DNA of 64,000 nt, taken from Ignelater luminosus (taxonomy: Eukaryota; Arthropoda; Insecta; Coleoptera; Elateridae). The stretch covers positions 219,456-283,455 of the forward strand of contig VTPC01090028.1 of assembly GCA_011009095.1 (NCBI GenBank). The letters are read 5' to 3'. Position numbers and translations under genes: made by a program. Numbering within the stretch: the first letter of the stretch is position 1; each line of letters opens with the position of its first letter. The notes beneath the pieces were generated by a model. That model worked only from the letters and a program-made list of their open reading frames with translations, was not told the DNA's origin and did no database searches. This document shows positions 1 through 13,259 of this stretch, piece by piece.

Positions 1-3000
1 TACTGCCAGAAATCGATGCGTATTAGACATTCAACACGAAAATTACTAATTAATCATTCTCAAACTTTATTATTTCGCACTTTATCAACAAAAATAAATT
101 TTACATAATTAATTAAGCTAGAAATATTTTCGGGCGGATTTTACTAAATATTTTTCCCTTCGTTCAAAAAAATAACGTTATTTGACACGAATTTTCTATT
201 AGAAGAAATAAAAATGTTATGGAAGATTGCAACCATTAAATCTTAATGGCTATAAATATTTTCCTTCCCTTCTTTATTTATTACTGAAAAAAAGGAAGAA
301 ATTAAGAGTAAACTTACAATTTTCTACAGCCTTACAAATCTGTCAACATTTTAGATTTATGTGTTATTATTTCAGTAACTTTTTCTGGCTAAAAATTCTG
401 AACTGGTTAAAGGGATTACAAGCCCGCCTTGTCTTAAAATAAATGGAACTCCAGCACAAACCATTCGTCTTATTTTATCTCTCTTATTAATAAAGTAGTT
501 TCATATATATTTTTTATCTTGAAAATTTTCACGCTTCCCTCACCACCTTGCAAACAATTTGTTAAAGAGATTTTCTATTGTTGAAAATGGAAATTCATTT
601 TGTTATACCTTCCCTCCTATTATTAATATCACTATGTTTGAAAGTTTTTAGAAAAGGATTCTAAGTTAGAACTTTCACAATATAAAGTTTCTTAAATTAT
701 TCAGGGAGACTCCAAGAAGTTTTTGACGGGCATAGAAGATCCCCTTAGTCCTTTGTCAGTCAATGTGGTAAGACTTGATCCAATTACAAAATAACCCAAA
801 CCCTTCAAATTTCCATAGCTTTGCCTGTAGAATTTTAACTTTCAGTTTTGTAACTTTGTTGTAATTTTTCTCTGAGGAAATATAAAAACTGAAAATTTTC
901 AAGCTTCAGTGCTCGATTGAATTTTAGCATCTAAAAATCAGCGACCATTAAATTTAACTGTTACCCAAAAAGTATCCTGATTACCTCACGTACTTTCCGC
1001 AATTTGTTCAAGTGGAACGGAAACCGCGGGGATAAAGGTTGATTAATTCTGTAGGTGGTTCGTTTTTAATAGTCTGTAAAATTATGGGTATCATATTGAT
1101 TAGAAAACCGTCGTACGTGCGGCAATAAATCTAGAAATCAATTAAAAGTTCCAAATCGCAGTTTTCCTTTTAAAAACTTTCTTGTGTACAAAATTTATTT
1201 CACGCCAGAAAACTTATGTCATCGAAATACTTTCACCTTATATGCGATTACGTGGTTCTGAAGTTTACCAAACTCATTACTAACTCTACTAAAGTTAATT
1301 TGCGGTTACTGAAACAAATATCTAGGGATTCTAGTCTACTATATGGCAGTCCCCAACTATGTAAACTGTTTCAAATCGTAATGTCAAACAAGCAACTGCA
1401 ATTAAGTACGTCGTTAATTCAAGTTTTTGTTTGAACATAAAGAAGGTATAAGAAACTAATATTTACTGATATTTGGCGAGCAGACTGTGAGTCTTTTGGC
1501 TCGACCCAGATTTTATGGCGCTCTCAAAATTCTTCAAACACATTGGTCATGCTATATTTACACAAACATTTTATACGCTCACTAGGCAACAAACATAGGA
1601 TAGTAGTTCTGTTTTAGGTACTTAATTATTAATTTAGAACCTTAGCTCGGGTTTAAATATAGAATTGATTTGAAATGTACATACAATGGACCAACAATAT
1701 CCCATTATAATTTCTCGCTCTTAATTTAATTGAATTTGTTTATTATTGTAATAAGACGACGTAACTTGGCCGGTTCCCCAAACCGCATTGTTGTGGATAC
1801 AGGTTGCAAATTAAACTTTATTCATCAAATTGAAACAATGGGCTCGGATTTAGTCATTTGTCAGCGTTCAAAGTTGCCCACAAATAAATACCTACTAAAT
1901 AATTAAACAGCCCAAATTCGAGAGGAAGAGGAAAATGCGGAGAGGTAGCTTGAATTTTGACATGATAATTAAAATAACAAAAATATCAAACTTGAATAAA
2001 AATATCGCGAACACAATAAATTTTCCTTTAGGCTTGGTAGCCATTATTATTTAAAATTGATCCGGATTAGAGCTATTGCTTGTTCTGGCTTTGCGCAACT
2101 TTTTCAAACATACCTAGGACAATAGGGAATAAAAACACTAATATTGAAAAATGATTTTCAGTTTTAATGAACATGAAACTTGTTATTAGTTAAATGTAAA
2201 AAAATTTAATAAAAAGAAAAGAATTAAAAAGCGAGCGCGTTTAATCAAAAACTTATTGTACCGAAAACTTCTCTGACAAAACAGAAACGCTTATATGAGT
2301 CAAACACAAAAAATAGACACGCTTATTTGTAAAGCATAAGAATTCTCAAAATAAACCTAACATAAAATGTATAAGAATTTCCTTAATTCTGCATGTTGCT
2401 ACGTTGAAATTGTTCTGTAGGATTTCACTTTTCGATAATCGTCGGAATATTCCATGCATTTATAATTTCTTCACTGATTTTCCTAGAATTTTCATTTTGA
2501 TAAACATAAAATATAAACGCACATGCTTATTAGCAATAATAAAATAAATAAAATAAAATTTTGTTATAAACTATAAACACACTATAAAGACCTAAATTGG
2601 GCAGATTGTCAAGCTATATATGGCGATCAATCAAAGAAATGCACGTTGATAGAAAAACAAAAGATTCTTGAATATGGTATGAAAAATAAAAAATCAAATT
2701 TTATGATTGCAAAACTTACGATTGGATATAATCATAAATTTCATACAGCTAAATGTAACTTCGCAAGCTACTTGAAGGTGTTAAAACCGTACATCCTACA
2801 AGCAGCTTTGTATCTTACCTAATGACTACAAATGAGATTTTGTGTTTAACAAGATTTAGCCTAGTCGGTATAATAGTTAATTCTGTTGTCATTATTTTTT
2901 GCTTTTTTTGCTAGATAGATTAGATAGAAATTTTTATTTATTGCTTTGATCGTCTAGACAGACTATCACTGCTTAATATTAGTTTAGTGTTTATCCGTCG

Positions 3001-6000
3001 TTTTTGCCATCCGTTGTTGCAATAAAGATATTGTAACACTGTACTTGTATATTGAAATTGTTCTGTAGAAATATTAACTGCAAAATCTGATTTTGGAATT
3101 TTAACACAAATACCAACTGGAAATATTTATCTCTGTAAAAGTTCATCAATTAAAGCTGCATCAGTTTCCGCAAAGATAGATATATGAGGGCGTCGCTTTG
3201 CAGTGATTAGTAACAGTAAATGTGTTTTCCGTGTTATTTGCTGCGCAACAGAAATAAATTCGATTAGACAATAATTAAAAGTTGAAACATAAAAATGTCA
3301 TCTGTATTTTCTGACCATCTGGATCTATCAGTACAAACGGAACTCTAAGTCCAATTTCTCAAGATGATAGCTGTGTCATTGTAGGAATTCATAAAGACTT
3401 TTAAAATCCTAATTTGAGTTTTTTGATTACGTTGCGTTTCCATTTTGGACTTAGTATTCTTCTACTGTTGCTTTCAATAGAGATTCTTTGGTTAAGAAAC
3501 TAAAACCAATAATGGTTGCTTCTCTTAGACAAGCACATAGCTCTTGCAAATATCACTAAACAGCAACGTAGCTTACCATTGACAATGGGTTGTTTAAAGT
3601 AGAAAAGGGGCCAAAGTTATTTCCGTGATAGTTTAGTTGGTATGTACAGAAAGTAGCGTGGTATACTTGAGATAAAATGACTACAAGCAACGTTCCGCTT
3701 GAGTATTTATTTTTTTTCAAATTTTCTTTCGTTTACTGGTAGCTCTGGCGTGTAAACTATAAATTTTAAAATACTATAACTCAACCTTCTTACATTAAGA
3801 AATCAATTATGGAGAACCGTACTAAAAATTTTTTCTGTTCTTATTATATGATGGAGTTTTCAAATTTTGTTGTACTTGCGGGAACCCACGCAATGTGAGG
3901 TTTCTTGCAACCAAAAGTTTTACCACGACAATCTATTGTATTCCAAGAATAGAATTTTGTTGACACATTGCCATATCTGTTAGACTATTTCGAGAAAAAA
4001 GATGTCTCACTCAGCGGTTGTTTGCTTCAAATCGATTCTTTACACATCCTCTGGTTTTTAAAATTCAAATGCATTTATTTACTGACATGCTGTGCACTTT
4101 GCTAGTAACCTTCAGTTAACAAACTTTCCTTTTTATTCTCTCCAACGCATTCGACGTACTTGTCCTTGAAATCGACGGACTACCACCGTTCTAGTTTGGA
4201 AGTCCCACTCAAACACCACAACGATCACTGCTCAAATTTAACTTGAGTAGGATATCCATAGTGGATGGTTGTGGACATTTTCTTTCATGTGCGATTAACT
4301 GACCCACCACTGCCACATCCATGTACGTACAAGTGTGGTTGTTACTTTTCTACGAATTGAATGACTACAACAACAGTTCGGATACCTTTCCTGACTGATT
4401 GATAAACTTGCAGTTCAGGAACTTTTTTTGCAAACGCCGTGTATAAATTAAATTTTACCCAATTAGATTGATTGGCAAAATTCGTATCTATAGATTATAA
4501 GAGATATTCAAATTAAAATTCAATTTGACTTGGAATGTAGGGAAATCTTATCCTAAAACTTCAGGTGCCACAATCGTTTTACCGTAGATTTATTACTTCT
4601 GTACTGCAGAATTCAATTTGCATTCATTGCTATTAAAGCCGAAGATAAATTAGTTTGAATAAAAAATAAAAATTGAGATACTGCATTTATAAACGAGAAA
4701 ACTATAAATTGGATAATCATTACCTTGATGCTAACCAAACTAGTATCTATCTCTAATTACATATCTTATTCTTCGCAGCGCCTATGCACTCTGCAGACAA
4801 ATTTGAACAATGGTTTTGAGAAAACCAAATCCTTTAAAGATGGCATGCCATGTACATCTTTCGCTGTTTTCCTACAAGGCCAAAAAATTCTGTCTCTCTT
4901 TGCTACATCAAAAGATCTGGTACTACACATATCTACAGAACAAAGGGTACCAATATTCTGTTAGAAAAGAAATGGTCTGTTAGCATTTTCTTGGCATCTC
5001 AGACTCTTAACATTAATTTTGATAAATAATTAAATAAATAAGTTATCACTGAACATCAATTCTTACTTAACCATAATTAATGATCCAATTCATCTCAACA
5101 CTATTAAGAGAGACGTAGTTGCAGTCTTCTTTTTTAAATGAGCCAAAGTATGGAACCACAAGCATTTGCAGTGACTCTTTCTATGTATTTTCTTCCGCAT
5201 TTCTTCGAATTCCACTGTCTTGCTTTGATGGACTAATAAACAAAATGCGCTTTTTACGCGAATGGTGTCAAATTTAGAAGTAGGATCAGTATCAGTTTCT
5301 TACACTTGATAACTGAATTTTCTAAAGTTGTTTTTCCAACATAATGTATAGTTTTCGACGCTAGTGTATATATAAAAGTTATGCCCTTTCAAGACTGGTC
5401 TGGGTCTAATGTTACCATTGCTGTCTTTCAGACTTTTTGGACTGATTTTAGAGCGAGAAAACGTTTTTGCCTGATCGAATCTTTTAAACCAGTTGGTTTC
5501 TCAAGACGATTTTATCATTTTTGGCTAGCTAGCTGTTGATCGATTTGTTTTCTTTTAAGAAAAGCTTAATATTGAACACAGGACTATGCTCGGTTTTGTT
5601 TTTCACTACCATAATTTCTATACATTAGAGAACGTTAATTGGCCCAAAAATGGATTTTGTCAGTACCTGCGCTATTCAGTAATTACTATGTTACTAAGAT
5701 CTCAAGGTTGATGATGAGATGAGAAGGTTTTACAAGAACTAGCCACATTACATTTTTCAACAGAAAAGTAAGAACTTCATAAAGTACCAATTTTGGAAAA
5801 CCGCGATATTATTTTTTTCAAGGGCCTGGTTCTATTTTTAGGACAAAAGAAGATTTCCGGACCTGTCAGATCTTTCGGTCCTACAGAATTGTTTGATTTA
5901 GTCGCACTTTCCTGGCTAATTGGATTTTTTAAATTTTATCTAAAGTTCAGACACGTTTTCTCACGTCACGTGGAGTTTACTCCAATCCCATCAGAGTGGG

Positions 6001-7450
6001 TCAGGTCTTGAAAACTACTAAAAGTTCAATCTTACCTTAAAAATCGTTTTTCTCTTGGCTGATGTTTTTCAAAACTTTATGTAGTTTAGCCATTTTGACT
6101 GACAGAAAAACATAACCAAAACCGACGTATTTTGATATTTGATTTAAAATTCGGACTTTTCTTTCTTCACCATAGTTTGTAAAATCTTTATGTATGCAAT
6201 TTAGTTATACTGACTAGCAGGTTAAGAAATTTAAAACAATAAAGTTTTATGCTTTTCTAAAGCTTCGGAAAACTATTTAGGCAGTTTCTGATTGTAAATA
6301 AAGCAGTTTACAAAGAATCTTTAAAAACTATAGAAATCTCCATCTATGTTATTGTTTGATGACGAAAACAGTGACGCTCAAAGTAGTCTAAAGTTTGATT
6401 ATGCCCAGAATTCTGTACAACCGAAATTCTTCCTTTACTGATAGTCAAAGCCCAAAGTCCTTATGGTTAAAATATAAAAAAATTTTGCTCTTTGACTTTT
6501 GATTAAAAGAAGTTGTGTTCAAAATCCATAAGTTACTGTAGGCTAAAAATTAGGGCATAGAACTGCATTCTGCGTGAGTCGGTTTGGCCATGATATCTTC
6601 AGCTTATATGTCGTGGAAACTGCACAAACGCATTCTCTTACCATCATTGAACTTCTGTCTTTTATTTCCCCTTTTTACTCTACTTCAGCACTCTGCTTTT
6701 ATTTTTGTAAATACACTAGCTAGATCTCAACTAGAACTAGCCGTGACAGCTGTGCTTCAAGCTTTTTAATTATAGAAGTTACCTACTTAAAACCTTTTGC
6801 TAGTCAAGTCAATCAGCAGTAAATTTCTCAAGAGCTGCTATTTTAAAGTATCGCGTTGCGTCCAAACTCGAATACTTCATAATTCAATAAAATTAATTAG
6901 TAAGTAATAATTAGCGAAGGCTCTCAGTTAGAATCTTCGAATTGTCTTTTCCGCATTATTAATTCATTCAAAAGTTTTTTGTATTTGATAATTATATTTT
7001 TTAACTTGACTAAATTTAATTTCGAAGCTACAGCGGAGTAGGTTTTTGTTATGAAAAACTTTTCGAAATAATAATTAACGAGTACATGGCATATTATATT
7101 GGTTGAAAACAACAACATCGTTAGTAGGCAGGTAAATTGAAGCGAACAAGGCGGTTGTTAGGGTTTCACTGGAAAGAAAATCAATTAAAACGGTCATTTT
7201 CAAGCCTTCATCTGATACGGCTTTACGTAATTAATTAAATATTTACCAATGCTAATTGTACTAAATTTGAAGACAAACAATAAACATTGTAGGATTTACT
7301 AACAATGTAAAATGTATTTAACCTTGAGTCTAAAACTTTTGTGTTATTATTTCAGAGGCAAAATGTATAGTTAACTTTGATATTTTTGATCTACAATAGT
7401 GTTTTAAAACTACAGACAATTTAATATTTTGGTGAAGTGAAAATTATAAT
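1..7450. other. AT-rich stretch with no supported gene
   Basis: I find no convincing gene here. The open frames (for example 227-442, 1216-1434, 5793-6011, 6584-6769) are short, low in complexity, lack splice context and resemble no family I know. The only trace of interest is at 4725-4964, listed separately. Some sequence near 4.1-4.4 kb is richer in GC than its surroundings, but both strands are broken by stops. Confidence 0.5.
4725..4964 (+). pseudogene. possible reverse-transcriptase fragment, very decayed
   Basis: The plus-strand reading contains NLNNGFEKTKSFKDGMPCTS followed by FAVFLQGQKIL. This is loosely like the non-LTR reverse-transcriptase segment in which an NGFETT-type motif precedes GFKQGDPLS and LFNLFLEKI. 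The order and spacing agree, but several key residues differ and the active-site YADD is not visible in the flank. It could be a very old retroelement scrap or chance. A profile search with an RVT_1 model would decide. Confidence 0.22.
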
Positions 7451-7527
7451 ATTCATGTGGACAACCATCGTTGGTGCGCTCGGGACACAGCTGTGCGCAC
7501 TTTCGCAATGTCGAACTGTGCAGGAGC

Positions 7528-8578
7528 ATGTATGTAATATTTCCGGCAGATGAAGTAGTTTATTTATCATACGGTCGTCTTATACTTTTCCCCAATTCCC
7601 AAGAGACCGGTCGCGAGACCGAAACTTCATCAACTACACCCAGTGCCCACAAAATATCAGACAATCGCTCTTCCAACCCTAGTGTTCCTTCCACAAGTAC
7701 AAGTTCAACACGAAGCTTTCATTCTGTTATAAGTGGACCATCTTTAAGTAGTTATTCAGAAGATTTACAAGAAAGTTCGCGACTGCGACGTGGTGGTTTA
7801 GAAACCCTACAAGGGAGCGTTAAATCCAATAGCTCGTGGCCTCAGCCGTCTACGAGTAGAGCTCAAGCTCCTATAAAACCACAACGTACTAAAAAGAAGC
7901 GGCTATCGCTTCTAGCGGAAAGTCCCACTAATATTACAGAGAAGCCTTCAGATAAACCAATTTCAATACAAAAATCTGTCAATCAAGATCTCCTTCAACC
8001 ACCATTGCAAAGAAGCAATTCAAAATCACCTAATTCTGGCAGAAAATTATCATATTCTGAATACGTTACAGTGTATTCCGGTGAAGAAACAAAAGCAACC
8101 ATTGAGTCGTTACCTGAAAATTTCAAATCCGAAGGTAACCCTTCGAGTTCGGTTTCACCCCGGGTGAAATTAGCAAGATCATTAGAAAGAGAGAAAGCCG
8201 TTGCGGTTTCTGACGGCGAAAAATGCACACCTTCGAATTCTAAAGAAACAAAATCTGTAAGTTCACGCACGTCAAACACAAAAGGTCAAAAATCTAGAAA
8301 AAGTACGGAGAAAGAAATTTCTTTTGGTAAATCGAAAAATTCCCCTGCGGTGAATCGCGAGAAGTCGTCAAAAAATCCCGAAAACTCTTCGATAGATCGA
8401 GAAAACACTCCTGTGAATATACCTCGTGCCAAAAACGAGTGCGAATATTTATCAGTTGGTGAGGAGACGCTTAGTAAGCCGTTGTTGAAAGGATCTTTCC
8501 CGTATACAAAGCAAAAGGAATTGTCTTTAAACGTGGATTCAAGGTTACAGTTGACAGGCCTGCAACAGCAAACGCCAG
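7528..8578 (+). CDS. Ser/Lys-rich exon of an unidentified split gene
   Basis: This is the longest non-transposon open frame in the window. The frame is open from 7450, but its first ATG is at 7528. Another possible 5' edge is a pyrimidine-rich acceptor ending CCCAAG at 7601-7603. The product is hydrophilic and probably disordered: rich in Ser, Lys, Pro and Thr, with Ser/Thr clusters and basic patches such as PQRTKKKRLSLL. I see no signal peptide, membrane segment or enzyme motif. Read without splicing it stops at 8611. A good donor (CCAG followed by GTGAAG) ends the exon at 8578 in phase 1, and the exon at 16778 enters in the matching phase, joining two Thr-Pro-rich, Lys-rich stretches. Codon use is less AT-driven than in the flanks. 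I do not recognise the protein; a cytoskeletal or signalling scaffold is only a guess. Confidence 0.55.
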
Positions 8579-9499
8579 GTGAAGGTTGTTTCAGGGTGCT
8601 ATTTTCGTACTAACGTTGCTAATACTGGCCTAGTAGAGTGTTTATGTGTGCTGTAACCACTAATTTATTACCAACATTTGGTTTACTAAATAATACTAAA
8701 TTCTGATGGTATAATGAAATATCTAACCCAAGGGTGTACAGTCAAATGTTAATTTGTAATTATCACTGTTTTATAATGATCTAGCAAAAGATTATTTTAG
8801 TTGTTAGAAATAAATGTAAAACCATCAATGTTTTGAGTTGCAAAACATAACAATGGCTATTTTTGTTTTATTTGTTTTTAAAACAAAATCTTTTTATACT
8901 TCAGGTGATTATTAACCTACCATATTTATGATATGCTTGTTTGTGGGTGTAAGTTCTCCTTTTATTTTCTTACTTTTGCTAAGAAATATTTAAAAGATAT
9001 TTCAGAATTATTCTAAATTTTTGTTCAGGGTTATATGTGGGTGTAAATGCGCGTAGATGATATTGTGATGCTACTGAAAATAACACATGCAATTAACAGG
9101 ATCAGCCCAAAAGTGTTTATATAAAAATACGAAGGAATGTGTTTTTTGAGGTTAGGATTAGCACGAAATCGCGTGATTTGAATATCATGTATAGAACTTT
9201 TAAGAAATTGAAATACGAATGCATAATAGTTCGAAACAGTTGCTTCTGTTCTATCGAATCCATTTCAGTTTTATCAAAAGACTGTTTCAGGTGCCAAACT
9301 AAAGAAACATCACTTATATAAAACTAAAGTTTTGTAAAATTTCAAAGTGTAAAAAAGATTCACAAACCTAAAGCTCTTGATTGAAATGATGTCTCCTGAA
9401 ACAACTGAAAAATAAATATTTCGTTTGGCAACTAAAACCAGAATCTTAGCTCAATGCATTTATGTGAAACTAAGACATTACTTTGTGTAGAATCTGTAC

Positions 9500-9900
9500 A
9501 TATTACAATGTAAGTAGTTTATTTTTTTTACAAATTGTCTGTGAATCCGCAAAATATATTGTCAACAATAAATTATTATAAAATTGTCTCGAAAAGCTTT
9601 GTTGACCAGCAATACGTAATGGTGCTAAAACATCACAACAAATTTACTGAAAATGCTCTCAGAAAGCATTTAAAAGACTCAAACAAATAATTTCTTGGAA
9701 TTATTTTCAAACTTCTAAAGTGACAATACGATACTTTGTAATTTGTAACAGAAAAAATTCAACAGACTAAAGTCAAGAAACTGTAAAGACTCAGGTAATT
9801 CGAACCTTTTGACTAAAAGTTGAGATATTTCTTGAAATTGTAACAATAATGATAATTTAAAAATCGTCTTAAATTCTGATAAAATCATGAACGTTTAGGT
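9500..9900 (+). repeat. dispersed repeat, copy related to 17770-17900
   Basis: The segment GCAAAATATATTGTCAACAA at about 9550 recurs, with few changes, at about 17804 (GCAAAATATATCGTCAACAA), with further weak similarity on both sides. Both copies are in the same orientation. No coding capacity and no clear termini are visible, so the element type is unknown. Confidence 0.35.
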
Positions 9901-10639
9901 AAGCAAGTCAAAAAAATGGTATTGTTAAGAAGTAATTACATCCTTGCAAGCTTCTGATTGACAAAGAAGCTCACCTTTCTGCGCCGTGTTTCGTTCTCTT
10001 TCAATTACTAGAATAAGCTTTGGAATTACTAATTTTGAAATCAGCGGTTTCTGAGAATTCTACTATTTAAAGTTCCACGTCGAAACGAATTAAGCATGGT
10101 TTGTTTTTAGAAGCTTTACCAAACGAACTCTGAAACTGGCTGTGCCGGCACGTTTTTCTATAACAGTCAAACTGCTAAGCAGAATATTAACTAGAATTAT
10201 TCAAGAGAAATAAATTTTTATAAGCTGTACTTAGCATAACAAAAAATATCGAAACAAGTTGCTCTTTATGTATGCAACTTGTCCAAAGGCATTTCTTCAG
10301 TGTCGCTTCTAACATCACTGTAGTGGATTTCAATTTATGGCACCATAAACCTATAATAAACTTGGTATTCTTTTATCTTATCTTCAAGTACCAGGAATAC
10401 TCTTTTCTTCTATTAGTTTGCTCTGCTTAAATAATTTTATAGACATTTTATAAGAATGGCCTAATCAACTATGCGCGCATAAGTCAAAATTTTGGCTCCT
10501 AGTAAAATCTCTGCATCTCCACTAATTTCATTGCTATCATTAACACTGATTGCCTTCGCATACATAGTTTTTTAAGCCATACTTACTTATTAAGTTTTTT
10601 TCGACGCAACAAAATTTCAAATTTTTGGTACTCTAGAGG

Positions 10640-10665
10640 TATTCATGGTGAGCTCACCATGAATA
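10640..10665. other. perfect 26-bp palindrome
   Basis: The two 13-base arms (ending CATGGTGAG / CTCACCATG around a central GAGCTC) are exact reverse complements with no spacer. It sits alone in intronic AT-rich sequence. It could form a cruciform, bind a dimeric protein, or be chance. Confidence 0.7.
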
Positions 10666-11050
10666 TTGGTATGCTTAGTAATTTAGAAAAATTATTGGGA
10701 AACCCTTTTAAGTGACCAAAGGAGCATGCATTTATAACTAGACACTTTTATGTATTTACTGTAAAATTTTTTTGATGACTGTCATTCAGCCTCTTTACTT
10801 CCTAAAGATTGCTGTTTCGTTATCACTCCATTTCCTGTACTGCTCAAAAGTTTTTTTATCTTTTAATACAAATTAGCTACGATAGTTCTTATTTGAGTCG
10901 CGGAGAATTGGTCGAGATACAATTAATCAAGAGTAATTGCTCAAAAACACAATTGACCGAAAAACAATTAAAAACAAAAGTGGAAATTCTGGAAAACTTT
11001 TTTCAGTTCTTTTATTTAATTAAAATTACTAAAATATTACAATAAATTAT

Positions 11051-13237
11051 TCAAACAATTTTGTTCAAATGGTCGTTTGAAACCTTTGGCAAATTTTTAA
11101 GTCTGTTCTTTTGATCACTCGTTGGCCGAACATTTTCTTTCCTGTCTTGAGTTTTGTTGGATTTTGTTGCTGGACGTTTTTTAATTATACCTTGATAGCA
11201 ATTCCATATATAATGAAGAAATCTGAGTGCTTCTTCTGTGATTTGCATATTTGCCTAGTGTCTTTGACAGATAACCATGACAAGCAAGAATTCTGCTGGT
11301 AGTATGTTCTATTCCATGATAACGGAAAACACCTTTTTGACTTGTTCTACGGGGACAAAAGCTATGAATTTTAGAAATCGCACTGAATATGTTTACCAAT
11401 CCATCCGTGATATCTAACTTGCAACAAGTTGTTTATATTGCTTTGTATAGCACTACTTCAAAATCCCCGAGCGTTTATTCCAGAAAAGACACATTACCAA
11501 ATGCATTCATCATCTCTCTGATTTGATTCAAAACTCCGACATATGTTTTTTCCTGTTTATTGTGCATAAGTACGTATACTAGTAGCAACACAGAATCGCC
11601 TACATATCTATGATTGGTGAATAATTAATAAAAACCATTGAAGGTGGTGTTGACTGTTCCATCTGCAAACCAGCAACGTGGCACGTATAGCAAAAACTGA
11701 CAGACTGTGTTAATCCTTGACATCCAAATCGAATATCAGAAAATTTTTTCCCTTGTCATTTACCTTAAATAATACAGCAAGGTAAAATTTTGTCCTCGGC
11801 ACGAGGTTCCTATCGCCCGTTTCATTCTGGTAAGCAAGTGAGCCGTTGTCCGGGCACTGGTCGACGCTGTAGTTGAGGCTATAACATCTTGTGGACTTTC
11901 TGCTGAATGGTTTGCTTTTTTCTGCATGTTGACTGCTTCATCTACAAACCAGCAACGTGCCACGTATAGAGAAATCTAACAGACTGTGTTCATCCTTGAC
12001 ATCCCAATCCAATATCAAAAGGATTTCTCTCTTGAAATTTACCTTAAAAATATTCAGTTAGGTGAAATTTTGTCCACGCCACGAGGTTCCTATCGTTTGC
12101 TCCATTCTGGTAAGCAAGTGAGACGTGGTCCAAGCACTGGCCGACGTTGTAGTTGAGGCTATAATATCTTGTAGATTTTCTGCTGAATGCTTTGCTCTTT
12201 TTTGCATGTTGACTGTTTCATCTGCACACAATACTTATGTGAATGCAAACCAGCAACGTGGCATGCATAGCAAACACTAGCAGACTGTGATTATCCTTGA
12301 CATCTAAATCGAATGCCATAAGATTATCTCCCTTGACATTTACCTTAAAAATATTCAGTTAGGTGAAATTTTGTCCACGCCACGAGGTTCCTATTGTCCG
12401 CTCCATTCTGGTAAGCAAGTGAGACGTGGTCCAGGCACTGGCCGACGTTGTACTTGAGGCTATAATATCTTGTGGATTTTCTGCTGAATGCTTTGCTTTT
12501 TTTTGCACGTTGACTGTTTCATCTGCACACAATAATTATGTGAATGCAAACCAGCAACGTGGCATGCATAGCAAAAACTAGCAGACTGTGTTTATCCTTG
12601 ACATCCAAATCGAATATCAGAAAATTTTCCCCCTTGACATTTACCTTAAAAATACTCAGCAAGGTGAAATTTTGTCAACGGCACGAGATTGCTATCGTCT
12701 GCTCCATTCTGGTAAACAAGTGAGCCCTGGTCCGAGCACTGGCCGACGGTGTAGTTGAGGCTATAATATCTTGTAGACTTTCTGCTGAATAGTTTGCTCT
12801 TTTTTGCACGTTGACTGTTTCATCTGCAAACCAGCAACGTGGCATGCATAGCAAAAAGTAGCAGACTGTGTTCATCCTTGACATCTAAATCGAATGCCAG
12901 AAGATTTTCTCCCTTTGTTTCACAACACGAGGTTACCTATCGTCCATTCTAGTGATAGACAACAGGTAAGCCTGGATCTTGCACTGATCGACGTTGTAGT
13001 TGAGGCTATAATACCTGGTGGATTTCTTGCTAAATGCTTTGCTCTTCTAATTTCATATCTTTTTGCTATACCTTTCAGTTTTCTTAAAACGTCTCGCATT
13101 TTCAAAATGTTGTAATGCACTTCATCTTTACCGTAGGTATAATCGCATGGAAATTTTTTCCCGTTTTCAGTTTGGCCCATATCGCCCTTAACACACAATA
13201 ATCCTGTTTTATGTTTGTCTGAATAATGGTAACACAT
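11051..13237 (-). pseudogene. FLYWCH/MULE-type transposase pseudogene with amplified middle
   Basis: Read on the minus strand the pieces follow the order of insect FLYWCH-MULE proteins. First comes a decayed FLYWCH-like zinc-binding segment (13237 to about 13110: YHYSDKHKTGLL, then TENGKKFPCDYTYGKDE). Next is a basic linker ending in an ARNPPGIIASTT-type segment. The middle part carries CWFADETVN, the family's WFADGTF motif. Then a MULE-domain part at about 11600-11410 reads VLMHNKQEKTYVGVLNQIRE and LGDFEVVLYKAI, with stops. The tail, from about 11400 down to 11051, is basic and ends KSNKTQDRKENVRP. The middle segment is present about five times in tandem. Frames change and stops interrupt, so it is not functional as read. 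It lies antisense inside the host-gene intron. Assignment rests on motif order, not on a search. Confidence 0.6.
11649..13060. repeat. tandem array, about five 280-301 bp units
   Basis: The marker CAGCAACGTG recurs at 11671, 11950, 12251, 12552 and 12832, giving spacings of 279, 301, 301 and 280 bp. The last unit is partial and more diverged. The 301-bp units differ from the 280-bp ones by an insertion of about 21 bases (CACACAATACTTATGTGAAT and similar) just before the marker. Each unit encodes, on the minus strand, the same stretch of the MULE-like pseudogene (SAESPQDVIASTT, HLLTRM, then CWFADETVN). The array therefore arose by duplication inside the transposase gene rather than from an unrelated satellite. 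Confidence 0.85.
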
Positions 13238-13259
13238 AATGTGAATGTTTTTTTTTCAA

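Larger units (their letters stand above)
8579..11050 (+). other. first part of the intron, no gene seen
   Basis: This is AT-rich intron sequence of the gene with exons at 7528-8578 and 16778-16951. I see no coding signal. It holds part of a dispersed repeat (about 9500-10240, related to 17770-18050) and a perfect 26-bp palindrome at 10640-10665. Confidence 0.5.
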
